Notes: generated by a model from the letters alone, not told the origin. A stretch of DNA of 19,412 nucleotides from an uncultured Sediminibacterium sp. (GCA_937907555.1 CALEST010000233.1:1-19412); one strand, 5' to 3'. Positions 8,208-16,141 are shown, numbered from the stretch's first letter. Numbers and translations are program-made.

Positions 8208-8218
8208 GTTCAATTTTT

Positions 8219-11200
8219 TTAGTGGTTGCTATTGTTTTCCAATTCTTCTTCTTCACCAGCTTCAATTTCCAGTAAACCTAATTTATGACCATGGTCTAAA
8301 CAGGTATGAATGTATTTGTAGCTAGGAGTAAATGGAGCAACAGCTGCCCCTCCTCTTTTTTCACCTACCATTTTATTAATCAAACGGGTGCGTTCTGCTT
8401 TTACTTCTTTGCGCATCGCTTCGTCTTTTGCTCTGTCAAAAAAGATGGTTCCGTCTACTACAGTATACAAAGACTTTGCATAAATGCTCAATGGATGTGC
8501 TGACCAAAGAACAAGGTCGGCATCTTTTCCTTCTTTAATACTACCTACTCTGTTGTCTACATGCAACATTTTTGCAGGATTGATGGTAACCATGTTCAAA
8601 GCTTCAATTTCACTTACGCCGCCATATTTAACGGTCTTACCCGCTTCCTGATTTAATCTTCTCGCCATTTCAGCATCATCAGAATTGATGGCAACATTTA
8701 AACCTACTTTATGCATAATGGCTGCATTGTATGGTATTGCGTCTTGTACTTCATTTTTATAAGCCCACCAATCTGAGAAGGTAGATGCTGCTGCTCCGTG
8801 TGCTTTCATTTTATCAGCTACTTTGTATCCTTCCAAAATATGGGTAAATGTATTTACCTTAAAACCATATTTTTCAGCCACTCTCATTGCCACAACAATT
8901 TCACTTGCCACATAACTATGACAGGTAATAAATCTTTTGCTGTTCATGATTTCAACCAAAGCTTCTAATTCAAGATCTTTTCTGAAAGTAGTGGGAACTC
9001 CACCTTTTTTCTTGTTATTGGCTTCGTGTTCTTTTTTAGCAGCTTCGTAAATTTTAGCACGATTAAACGCATCATTCAATACTTGTTCTACTCCCATACG
9101 GGTATCGGGAAATCTAACATTGCCCTGAGTAGAGGAAGAACGTTTTACGTTTTCACCTAAGGCAAATTTGATAAATGGATCTGATCCTTCAAACATCAAA
9201 CCCTTGTCGTCTGTTCCCCAACGTAGTTTAATTAATTGAGTCTGACCTCCAATGGTGTTGGCAGATCCATGTAAAATATGAGAACTGGTTACCCCGCCAC
9301 TCAATTGTCTGTATATATTAATATCATCCGGATCCAGGTTATCCTGCATTCTCACTTCTGAAGTTACTGATTGACCACCTTCATTGGTTGAAGCAGAAGC
9401 TATATGAGAGTGTTCATCAATAATACCAGCTGTTAAATGTTTACCAGTTGCATCAATTTGTTTGGCACCTGCTTCTGAAAGGTTCTTTCCAATTTTTGCA
9501 ATTTTTCCGTTCTTAACAAGCACGTCTGTTCCTTCCAGTTTTCCTTGTTTTTCACTGGTCCAAACAGTAGCATTCTTAAATAAGATGGTTTCTTGTTTTG
9601 GTATATTTTCTTCGTCGTTACCAAAAGCGGTAAAAGGATAGAAAGACTTGCCTGTTTTGGGTGCAGTCTTTGGTTTGGCTTCTTCTGCTTTTGCAGTTGT
9701 AAGACTAATTTGTTCAGCAGACCAGGTAACTGCATTACCCAGTGAATCAACACCGGTACCGTTCCAGGTTTTGCCATTAGAATATCCACTTAATTTATTT
9801 GCGTTTGGAGGGAGCGTAGCTGTAGCATTTGCTGCGCCGCCCATTCCGGGTCTGCCCGCTCCGGCAGCTCTTCTTTGTTGAGGAGCAAAATTGATTTTTA
9901 CATTCTTGCCATCATAGGTAAAACGAACAGCCATTGTATCTTTTCCTACTAGTGTAGCTGAATTGTTAGATTTTACTTCCAAACTGTAATCCTGTGTTCC
10001 CTCTGCATTTTGAACGGTCAATTTGTAATTTCCGTTAATAGAATACCAGGCGTCTTCTTTAACAGCATACTTATTGCCATTAACCCAGTTGTGAAGTATC
10101 ACTGCTTTTTCAGAAAATACAGGAGCGCTAGTAATCATGAAATTGGCCATCTTGCCTTCATCAATGCTACCTACTTTATCATAAACCCCTAACCAGGTAG
10201 CTGGTGTTTTGGTTAATGCTTCCATGGCAGCTTTTTCGCTTAATCCATATTCCATTGCTTTTCTAAGATTGGCTAAAAAAGATTTTGGATCTCTTAAATC
10301 AGCAGTTGTTAAACAGAAAGGAATACCTGCTTTTTCAATAGCGGCAGGATTGCTTGGTCCTAATTCCCAGTTTTTCATATCGGCTAAAGAAACCAATCTT
10401 GCATCATTGGGATCTTCCACATCCTGTGCCTGAGGGAAATTCAGGTTCACAATAAGTGGAGCTTTGGTAGCAGCCACTTCTTTAATGCGCTGATATTCTT
10501 TACCTGTTGCTTTAATAATATATTGAACTCCAAATTCGTCTCCGATTCTGTCAGCTCTCATTACGTTCCATAGATCTACTCCTCTGTCCTGAGCTTCAAA
10601 TATTTGAGGAAGTGTTTGCTGATCGTTAAAATATTTTAAAGTGATATTATACCCTTCTTTGTTTGCAGCTTCCGGATTGTTTTTATACCAAGCCGCATCA
10701 TTGTAGGTTTGGCGAAGCAAAGCAATGGATCCCATTAAGGATGAAGGATAAGTTTGAGTAGAACTTCCTTTACTAAAAGAATAATGTGCACTTGCCTTGT
10801 CTTTTACTATTACAAAGTTTTCTTTTTCGCTAGCCAATGTAACAACGGTTCCGGTACCGCGGGCAATACCATCTCTCTGGTGTGTTAGTACGGTTCCGAA
10901 TCCAGCTTCTCTAAGTGTTTTTGCTTTAGCATCATCAACACTAAATAATTTGTAAGCATTTACGTCTGTTTTAATTGCCTGGTTCCATCCGTATGCTCCT
11001 TTTTGATTGCTGGTTAATTGCGCAGGTCCTCCAAATCCACCGCCGGTTGGACGCTGAACCTGAGGCATTCCATAATCGGAATAGATATCAATAAAAGAAG
11101 GATAGATGAATTTGTCTTTACAGTCAATTACTACTGCATCCTTGGGTATGGACACATTGGTTCCCACCGCAATAATTTTTCCATCTCTAATAACAAGACT

Positions 11201-11362
11201 ACCATTGGCAATCGTGTTTTGTGCGTCTTTAACAATTGTGGCATTTGTAAATGCATAGCAGCCATCTCTTTTATCTGCCACACCATTTACCGGAAATGTT
11301 TCCTGGGCCCGCAACATAGTTGTGAGTACCAAACAAGAAAACAATAACTTGATTTTTCTCAT
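8219..11362 (-). CDS. Secreted two-module amidohydrolase fusion
   Basis: A 1047-residue exported protein with a signal peptide at 1-20 (ending LRAQ) and two tandem amidohydrolase-superfamily modules. Module 1, about 25-425, ends in GSIDEGKMANFMI but has IDIYSDYG (91-98) where DxHxH should be, so it is degenerate. A β-rich linker (about 438-555) and a Gly/Arg-rich stretch (about 497-512) follow. Module 2, about 590-1000, keeps Asp649 and His651-x-His653 (DEHSH), His815, His841 and Asp895, a full metal site, and ends in GSIKEGKDADLVLW. A C-terminal tail with HTCLDHGHKLG (1019-1029) adds more histidines. Substrates in this branch include imidazolones, cyclic amides and dipeptides; the actual one is not readable here. 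The gene is first of a pair with the downstream one-module paralogue, and probably has its own leader 95 bp after mnmG. Confidence 0.87.
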   Translation of the reverse strand: MRKIKLLFSCLVLTTMLRAQETFPVNGVADKRDGCYAFTNATIVKDAQNTIANGSLVIRDGKIIAVGTNVSIPKDAVVIDCKDKFIYPSFIDIYSDYGMPQVQRPTGGGFGGPAQLTSNQKGAYGWNQAIKTDVNAYKLFSVDDAKAKTLREAGFGTVLTHQRDGIARGTGTVVTLASEKENFVIVKDKASAHYSFSKGSSTQTYPSSLMGSIALLRQTYNDAAWYKNNPEAANKEGYNITLKYFNDQQTLPQIFEAQDRGVDLWNVMRADRIGDEFGVQYIIKATGKEYQRIKEVAATKAPLIVNLNFPQAQDVEDPNDARLVSLADMKNWELGPSNPAAIEKAGIPFCLTTADLRDPKSFLANLRKAMEYGLSEKAAMEALTKTPATWLGVYDKVGSIDEGKMANFMITSAPVFSEKAVILHNWVNGNKYAVKEDAWYSINGNYKLTVQNAEGTQDYSLEVKSNNSATLVGKDTMAVRFTYDGKNVKINFAPQQRRAAGAGRPGMGGAANATATLPPNANKLSGYSNGKTWNGTGVDSLGNAVTWSAEQISLTTAKAEEAKPKTAPKTGKSFYPFTAFGNDEENIPKQETILFKNATVWTSEKQGKLEGTDVLVKNGKIAKIGKNLSEAGAKQIDATGKHLTAGIIDEHSHIASASTNEGGQSVTSEVRMQDNLDPDDINIYRQLSGGVTSSHILHGSANTIGGQTQLIKLRWGTDDKGLMFEGSDPFIKFALGENVKRSSSTQGNVRFPDTRMGVEQVLNDAFNRAKIYEAAKKEHEANNKKKGGVPTTFRKDLELEALVEIMNSKRFITCHSYVASEIVVAMRVAEKYGFKVNTFTHILEGYKVADKMKAHGAAASTFSDWWAYKNEVQDAIPYNAAIMHKVGLNVAINSDDAEMARRLNQEAGKTVKYGGVSEIEALNMVTINPAKMLHVDNRVGSIKEGKDADLVLWSAHPLSIYAKSLYTVVDGTIFFDRAKDEAMRKEVKAERTRLINKMVGEKRGGAAVAPFTPSYKYIHTCLDHGHKLGLLEIEAGEEEELENNSNH

Positions 11363-11374
11363 AAGTAAGGTCGA

Positions 11375-11400
11375 TTTAGTAGGATTCTAAAGCTACTAAA
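11375..11400. promoter_or_regulatory. Inverted repeat in the amidohydrolase leader
   Basis: TTTAGTAG at 11375-11382 and CTACTAAA at 11393-11400 form a perfect 8-bp inverted repeat around a 10-base spacer, 12 bp before the ATG at 11362. No T-tract follows on the minus strand, so it is not a terminator. Read on the minus strand, TAGCTTTA inside it is one base off the -7 consensus TAnnTTTG. An operator or a 5'-leader hairpin is plausible; the rest of the 95-bp spacer shows nothing else. Confidence 0.4.
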
Positions 11401-11457
11401 ATTGTCCCTCTTATGGAATCTTGGTTTTTGTTAATATGATGAATGGATGAAGAGGAT

Positions 11458-13326
11458 TTATCTTCCCATATAAACCATAAGGATTTGTATATCGCTTGGA
11501 TTTACCCCACTGATTCTGCTGGCTTGTCCCAAAGTTGCCGGTTGAATCTTTTTTAATTTTTGCATGGCTTCATTGGAAAGAGCGGATAGTTTATCATATT
11601 CAAACTGAGCTGGAATTTTCATGTTTTCCAGATCGCTCATTTTGTCTACCAATTGCTGTTCCTTTTCTATATAGCGCTCATACTTTATTTGTATTTCTGC
11701 CTGTAGTAATTCGTCTTCAGAATATTCTTTTAAACCTTCCGCCAATTCAGGCAAATGGGCCGTCATATCTTCCAATGTAACATTGGGTCGCAAAATAATT
11801 TTTGCTGCTTTTTGTTTTTCTGTTAGGGCTGCAGATTGAATAGAAGAGAAATATGGGTTGATCAAATCTGGCTCAACAGCAAAATTGCTCATGGTTTTCT
11901 TGATCTCTTCCACATGATTTTTTTTATCTGAAACCGCTCTCATTCTATCTTCTGAAGCCAAACCAATTCTGAAACTTTTTTCTGTAAGTCTTAAATCTGC
12001 GTTGTCCTGTCTTAGCAGGGTTCTGAATTCAGCCCTGCTGGTAAACATTCTATAAGGTTCGTCGGTACCTTTATTAATAAGGTCGTCTACCAAAACACCA
12101 ATGTAGGCTTCTGATCTGTTTAAAATAAAAGGCTCTTTGTTTTTAGCTTTTTGGTGTGCATTAATACCAGCCATCAATCCCTGGCAAGCGGCTTCTTCGT
12201 AACCTGTGGTTCCGTTGATTTGTCCTGCAAAAAACAGATTGCTGATTTGTTTGGTTTCCAGTGCATGGGTTAATTGGGTAGGCATGAAATAGTCATATTC
12301 AATTGCATAACCGGGTCTGAATATTTTACAATTTTCAAAACCAGGTACCTGACGCAAGGCGGCCATCTGAACTTCTTCTGGCAGAGAGGTAGAAAATCCG
12401 TTAACGTATATTTCTACAGTATCCCAACCTTCTGGTTCCACAAATAACTGGTGACGATCTCTATCCGCAAAGCGACTGATTTTATCTTCTATACTTGGAC
12501 AGTATCTGGGACCCACTCCTTCAATTCTTCCCTGATACATGGGCGATCTGTCAAAACCTGTTTTTAATAAATCATGAACAGTGCTATTGGTATAAGTAAT
12601 GAAACAACTTCTTTGTTGTTCAGCTTTAACCCTTGGAATATTCATATAAGAAAAACCAACAATATGTTCATCTCCTTTCTGTTCCTCCATTTTAGCGTAG
12701 TCAAGGCTTCTGCCATCTACTCTTGGTGGTGTTCCTGTTTTTAATCGGTCGCTCTCAAAGCCCAATGCAACCAATTGTTCGGTAATTCCGGTCGCTGCTT
12801 TTTCCGCCACTCTTCCACCACCAAATTGTTTTTCTCCAATATGAATTACTCCATTTAAAAATGTACCGCTGGTAACCACAACCGATTCGGCCATAATTTC
12901 ATGACCCAGTCCGGTAATGACGCCACAGGCTTTATTGTTTTTAATAATGATCTCTTTTACCATGTCCTGGTAAAAATCTACATTGGGTGTTTTCTCTAAC
13001 CACTCTCTCCATTTCGCAGCAAAGAGCATACGATCGTTCTGCGCTCTTGGACTCCACATGGCCGGCCCCTTACTCATATTCAGCATTCTGAATTGAATGG
13101 TACTTAGGTCGGTAATGATTCCACTGTATCCACCGAGTGCATCAATCTCACGAACAATCTGTCCTTTGGCAATACCACCCATTGCCGGGTTGCAACTCAT
13201 TTGTGCAATGGTTTGCATATTCATGGTAACCAACAAAACAGAACTACCCAGATTGGCAGCAGCGGCGGCGGCCTCACAACCAGCATGACCCGCGCCAACA
13301 ACAATTACATCGTATTTTGAAAACAT
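11458..13326 (-). CDS. mnmG: tRNA uridine-5-carboxymethylaminomethyl synthesis enzyme
   Basis: A 622-residue FAD protein that, with MnmE, installs the 5-carboxymethylaminomethyl group on the wobble uridine of several tRNAs, using NADH, methylene-tetrahydrofolate and glycine or ammonia. Residues 4-30 are a Rossmann FAD site with GAGHAG at 11-16. Other signatures are CNPAMGGIAKGQIVREIDAL, GTFLNGVIHIGEKQFGGGR, CPSIEDKI, and FFAGQINGTTGYEEAACQGL at about 363-382. They also include DDLINKGTDEPYRMFTSRAE, and a C-terminal helical part ending PATLGQASRISGVNPSDI, which contacts MnmE and tRNA. The length is normal for the family and the ATG gives the canonical N-terminus. It starts 26 bp after the possible HNH-fold gene, so the two are probably co-transcribed. 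No mnmE, rsmG or parAB lies next to it in this window. Confidence 0.97.
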   Translation of the reverse strand: MFSKYDVIVVGAGHAGCEAAAAAANLGSSVLLVTMNMQTIAQMSCNPAMGGIAKGQIVREIDALGGYSGIITDLSTIQFRMLNMSKGPAMWSPRAQNDRMLFAAKWREWLEKTPNVDFYQDMVKEIIIKNNKACGVITGLGHEIMAESVVVTSGTFLNGVIHIGEKQFGGGRVAEKAATGITEQLVALGFESDRLKTGTPPRVDGRSLDYAKMEEQKGDEHIVGFSYMNIPRVKAEQQRSCFITYTNSTVHDLLKTGFDRSPMYQGRIEGVGPRYCPSIEDKISRFADRDRHQLFVEPEGWDTVEIYVNGFSTSLPEEVQMAALRQVPGFENCKIFRPGYAIEYDYFMPTQLTHALETKQISNLFFAGQINGTTGYEEAACQGLMAGINAHQKAKNKEPFILNRSEAYIGVLVDDLINKGTDEPYRMFTSRAEFRTLLRQDNADLRLTEKSFRIGLASEDRMRAVSDKKNHVEEIKKTMSNFAVEPDLINPYFSSIQSAALTEKQKAAKIILRPNVTLEDMTAHLPELAEGLKEYSEDELLQAEIQIKYERYIEKEQQLVDKMSDLENMKIPAQFEYDKLSALSNEAMQKLKKIQPATLGQASRISGVNPSDIQILMVYMGR

Positions 13327-13352
13327 GGTGCAAAGATATTATAGGAATCCCC

Positions 13353-13925
13353 CTAACCGAATTTTTTTAGGATTTCTCTTTCCGTAAGAATTGCCTGGGC
13401 AGATTCCGTTTCCAGGTACTGCGCGTATTCCTCTTTGTTAAAACCAGGTATTGCTTCCAGGTCTCTTATATTGGATTGAATAAACGTCAATTGCTGATCG
13501 GTTAATTCCAAGCTCTTATTGTTTGTGATGGATTCAATTTTTGCAATAAACTTTGCTGCCTCCGAAAATCCTGTATCTGCATAGAGCTTTTCAAAATAGG
13601 CTTTAGCAAAAGTCAAGTCTGTTGAAGTTCCATTTCCCTCCAGTGAAGCCACCCTTATGTTTAAGAAGTTCCAGCATAGTTTTAGTTCATCCTCCTTGGA
13701 TGTATCAAAAAAGGAAACAGGAATCACGTGTTCAAATTGCCAGGCAGTTGCAAAGTTCTCCCAGCTTTGGCCCCCTGTAAACTGAGTTTCAAACCATTCC
13801 CTCAGTGCTTTTCTGTGTAGTCCAAAGTAAGGGGCATATTGTTCGCTTGGGCTTCCTTCAAGTACAAAGCGCCTGAAGGCAACCTGCCACTTTCTCTTTT
13901 CATTCTTATTGTCTGTTCCTTTCAT
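13353..13925 (-). CDS. Hypothetical protein, possible HNH-nuclease-like fold
   Basis: A 190-residue soluble protein that I do not recognise by name. Residues 63-98 read like the core of phage and bacterial HNH proteins: WQFEHVIPVSFFD, then CWNFLNIRVASLEGN. They match the common spacing of [D/E]H-hydrophobic-P-x-S-x-FD followed by a Cys/His and an Asn (His66, Cys84, Asn89, Asn98). The usual final His or Lys is not evident, and no zinc-binding CxxC pairs are present. The rest is helical and charged. I prefer the ATG at 13925, just after TACCTTTG (a -7-like box at 13930-13937 on the minus strand). An ATG at 13973 would add 16 residues encoded by the GTGRAAC repeat cluster. It sits between that cluster and mnmG. 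A nuclease role is inference; a structural relic of the fold is as likely. Confidence 0.55.
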   Translation of the reverse strand: MKGTDNKNEKRKWQVAFRRFVLEGSPSEQYAPYFGLHRKALREWFETQFTGGQSWENFATAWQFEHVIPVSFFDTSKEDELKLCWNFLNIRVASLEGNGTSTDLTFAKAYFEKLYADTGFSEAAKFIAKIESITNNKSLELTDQQLTFIQSNIRDLEAIPGFNKEEYAQYLETESAQAILTEREILKKFG

Positions 13926-13946
13926 TTCCCAAAGGTAAATGTGATT

Positions 13947-14033
13947 CGTGGAACACACGTAAAATTGTTTCATGGTGAAACGGTTGCCCGTGGAACACGG
14001 ATGTTCCGGTGTGAAACGGGGATTCGTGGAACC
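13947..14033. repeat. Cluster of GTGRAAC repeats (parS-half-site-like)
   Basis: Between the CAP-protein stop codon and the possible HNH-fold gene, the plus strand carries five direct copies of GTGRAAC. Copies with GGAAC are at 13948-13954, 13990-13996 and 14026-14032, and copies with GAAAC at 13975-13981 and 14011-14017, so the two variants alternate strictly. Two inverted partners create near-palindromes: GTTTCA-TGG-TGAAAC at 13967-13981 and GGAACA-CGGA-TGTTCC at 13992-14007. TGTTCCGGTGTGAAAC at 14002-14017 resembles the ParB site TGTTNCACGTGAAACA, but with a disrupted centre. GATTCGTGGAAC occurs twice, at 13943-13954 and 14021-14032. There is no T-tract, so it is not a terminator. No exact parS is present. 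The function is unknown. Confidence 0.6.
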
Positions 14034-14726
14034 TTACTTATTGATCTCCTCACAGCCCAGTTCCTGCACGATAAGTGTTTGATCTCCGTCTAGTTGGACA
14101 GAACTAACCCCCATTTTGCTATAATTGGGATTTAGAAGATTCTTGCGATGGCCCAGGTCGGGAAGGTTGATGTCGAGATAAAGCAAGAGCAGGGAGCTTA
14201 ATCCCCAACTGTCCTTTCCCAGGGAAATATTTTCTGCCGTACAGCCTCTGTACCCTACTTTTCTCATCCGGTCTCCAAAGCTGGAGCCGTCCGATGAACG
14301 GTGGCTTACGCTCCCCCCGTTCCTTTTAATATCTTTTGCATGGTCACGGGCTGCTTTACTTAGTTTCTCTTCCGGATCTAAAAATGGAAGGGCATTGGCT
14401 TTGTCCAATGTTTCCAATAAGCTATTTGCGTATTTACCCTTTAATCTGGGCTGTTGCTGTAAATAAGGTATCAGGGCTGAGTCCCTGAATTCTTTTGGAA
14501 AAAGTCTGGAATAGTTTACCCAATACATAAATGATTGGGATATGCGGTCTGAAGCCTGAAAAACCGGATTTCGTTCCAGTCTTTCCTTTATTTCTTTCTT
14601 GATGGTAATGGTTGGCTCAAAGGGAATATCCGTTAATACTACCTGGCTGTATCCCTGGGCTTTAGTTGTGTATGTTGTAAAAGCGAGATTCAATAGAAAG
14701 CAGAAAGCAAAAACAGTCCAGCGCAT
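14034..14726 (-). CDS. Secreted CAP (SCP/PR-1-like) domain protein
   Basis: A 230-residue exported protein: signal peptide at 1-24 (hydrophobic FAFCFLLNLAF, ending TKAQ), a helical region at about 40-110, and a CAP domain at about 113-225. The domain shows LSKAARDHAKDI (His129), SVSHRSSDG (His142), AENISLG (Glu165) and DLGHRKNLLNPNYSKMGVSS (His193). These are consistent with the family's His-Glu-Glu-His cavity, though I cannot place the second Glu with confidence. Cys162 and Cys225 could pair in a disulfide. Bacterial CAP proteins are extracellular or periplasmic with mostly unknown roles. The ATG lies 3 bp after the ybeY stop, so it is probably translationally coupled to ybeY. The GTGRAAC cluster begins directly at its stop codon. 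Confidence 0.85.
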   Translation of the reverse strand: MRWTVFAFCFLLNLAFTTYTTKAQGYSQVVLTDIPFEPTITIKKEIKERLERNPVFQASDRISQSFMYWVNYSRLFPKEFRDSALIPYLQQQPRLKGKYANSLLETLDKANALPFLDPEEKLSKAARDHAKDIKRNGGSVSHRSSDGSSFGDRMRKVGYRGCTAENISLGKDSWGLSSLLLLYLDINLPDLGHRKNLLNPNYSKMGVSSVQLDGDQTLIVQELGCEEINK

Positions 14727-14729
14727 TGA

Positions 14730-15161
14730 TTATTTTCTTTTGGCTATCAACTGCAAATACTGGTCCTCTTTTGCCCTCATCTCCTGAATTTCACTTTTCT
14801 TTTTGTCTTTATAACCGCAAAGATGCAAAGCTCCATGAAAGAGCACCCGCATCATTTCATTTTCATAACCAACCCCATGCTGAGTGGCATTGTCTTTTAC
14901 CCGGTCAATGCTGATATAAATTTCGGCTTCAATAGGCTGACCTGGCTCCTGTAAACCGAATGTTATGATATCGGTGTAGTAATTGTGTTGTAAAAAGTCC
15001 TGATTAATTTTCAAAAGCATTTCGTCAGAACAAAAGATATAGTTGATCTCCCTCAGTTCTTTTCTCTCTTTTTTAAAGAGGGTTTCAATAAAGGATTTGA
15101 GTCCGGTTTTGTCCGGGAAAATAAATGGGCGATCTCCGCTCCTGAAATTGATTTTAGCCAT
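14730..15161 (-). CDS. ybeY: Endoribonuclease YbeY (16S rRNA maturation)
   Basis: A 143-residue single-domain metal-dependent RNase that acts in 16S rRNA 3'-end maturation and ribosome quality control. Signatures are INQDFLQHNYYTDIITFGL (about 52-70), AEIYISIDRVKDNA (about 79-92) and the zinc motif HGALHLCGYKDK (about 109-120). The first two histidines of the H-x3-H-x5-H motif are present, while the third ligand position reads Lys-Asp; I recall this Lys-rich variant as common in Bacteroidetes YbeY. The length is slightly shorter than E. coli YbeY (155). It is the first gene of a minus-strand run with the CAP protein 3 bp behind, and is divergent from the FeoA gene across 72 bp. Confidence 0.93.
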   Translation of the reverse strand: MAKINFRSGDRPFIFPDKTGLKSFIETLFKKERKELREINYIFCSDEMLLKINQDFLQHNYYTDIITFGLQEPGQPIEAEIYISIDRVKDNATQHGVGYENEMMRVLFHGALHLCGYKDKKKSEIQEMRAKEDQYLQLIAKRK

Positions 15162-15233
15162 AGTACTTGATTACTCCAAAATTCGTAACAAAACCAATAC
15201 GGGAGGGTTTACCTTTATGGTATAATTGAGAAT
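15162..15233. promoter_or_regulatory. Divergent promoter region, ybeY / FeoA gene
   Basis: These 72 bp separate two divergent genes, so promoters for both must lie here. On the plus strand TACCTTTA at 15211-15218 is one base off TAnnTTTG and sits close to the ATG at 15234. No clear -33 partner is visible on either strand, and I see no Fur-box-like palindrome. Confidence 0.4.
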
Positions 15234-15461
15234 ATGAAAAGATTGTCTGAGTTATCAGCAGGAGAAAAGGGAATTATAGACTCATTTGAAAAAGACGAGA
15301 TCTTTATAAAGCTGATGGAAATGGGCTGTGTACCAGGCGAAAAGGTAAAAGTGGAACAAATTGCTCCCTTGGGAGATCCCATCTCTATTTGTGTTTCCGG
15401 TTACCGGCTAAGCTTACGTTTAAGCGAGGCAAATAGTATCTTCGTGACGGAAGATATTTAA
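15234..15461 (+). CDS. FeoA-domain protein without FeoB
   Basis: A 75-residue SH3-like FeoA-domain protein. The pattern KLMEMGCVPGEKVKVEQIAP, LGDPISICVSGYRLSLRLSEA and the C-terminal IFVTEDI covers the whole family fold, so it is complete. FeoA proteins normally assist the ferrous-iron transporter FeoB, which is usually encoded next door or fused. Here the next gene, 26 bp downstream, is nadD, and no feoB lies within the window. It could work with a distant feoB, or be a stand-alone FeoA-like regulator. The ATG is preceded by AATTGAGAAT with no strong ribosome-binding site, as is usual in this phylum. Confidence 0.88.
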   Translation: MKRLSELSAGEKGIIDSFEKDEIFIKLMEMGCVPGEKVKVEQIAPLGDPISICVSGYRLSLRLSEANSIFVTEDI

Positions 15462-15487
15462 TAAAACATTGATAATCAGTCACTTAG

Positions 15488-16057
15488 ATGAAAATCGGCC
15501 TTTACTTCGGTTCTTTCAATCCTATACATACGGGGCATTTAATTATTGCCAGTCATGTATTAAATGAAACCGATTTGCAGCAACTCTGGCTGGTTGTGTC
15601 GCCCCAGAATCCTTTTAAACAGGAACATAGTTTGTTGAGTGAGTACCACCGACTACACCTGGCAACGTTGGCCGTTGAAGACGATGAACGTTTGAGAGCT
15701 TCGGATATTGAATTCAAATTACCCAAACCCTCTTATACCATTGACACGATGGTATATTTAAAAGAGAAATATCCGCAACACGAATTCACGATTATTTTAG
15801 GATCAGATAGTTTTCAGAATATTCATAAATGGAAAAATGCTTCTATCCTTCTGGCCGAATATTCTTTTGTGATTTATAACCGGCCCGGATTTTCTGCAAC
15901 CATTCCCGATGGTGCAAAAGCGGTGATGCTGGATGCCCCCATGCTTTCTATTTCTGCAACGCATATCCGAAACAATATCAAAGAAGGAAAAAGCATACAG
16001 TACCTGGTTCCCGAAAAAGTAAGGGAATATATTGAAGCCAATCATTACTATAAGTAG
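15488..16057 (+). CDS. nadD: Nicotinate-nucleotide adenylyltransferase
   Basis: A 189-residue cytosolic enzyme that joins nicotinate mononucleotide to the AMP moiety of ATP, giving deamido-NAD in NAD synthesis. The nucleotidyltransferase signatures are intact: GLYFGSFNPIHTGHL at 4-18 with the HxGH motif, PQNPFK at about 39-44, GSDSFQNIHKW at about 104-114 and SISATHIRNNIKEGKS at about 156-171, the ISxTxIR motif. The length and start are normal. It is 26 bp behind the FeoA gene and probably shares its transcript. The 84 bp after it, before the peptidase gene, hold no obvious terminator. Confidence 0.95.
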   Translation: MKIGLYFGSFNPIHTGHLIIASHVLNETDLQQLWLVVSPQNPFKQEHSLLSEYHRLHLATLAVEDDERLRASDIEFKLPKPSYTIDTMVYLKEKYPQHEFTIILGSDSFQNIHKWKNASILLAEYSFVIYNRPGFSATIPDGAKAVMLDAPMLSISATHIRNNIKEGKSIQYLVPEKVREYIEANHYYK

Positions 16058-16141
16058 GCAGTTTATCCATTCATAAAAAACAGCGGTCCAGAAAATTATT
16101 CCTACACAGAATACAATAGATTTATTCTCTAAACCAAGAGT

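Noticed and set aside
8208..8213. TTG start two codons before the ATG of the small amidohydrolase gene
   Set aside because: The ATG at 8207 directly precedes the charged start of a normal signal peptide, and no sequence feature favours TTG.
13967..13981. An intact parS site
   Set aside because: GTTTCA-TGG-TGAAAC has an odd-length centre where parS needs CG, so it is not an exact site; it is reported only as parS-like.
13992..14007. A terminator after the CAP-protein gene
   Set aside because: The 6-bp stem GGAACA/TGTTCC has no T-tract on either strand.
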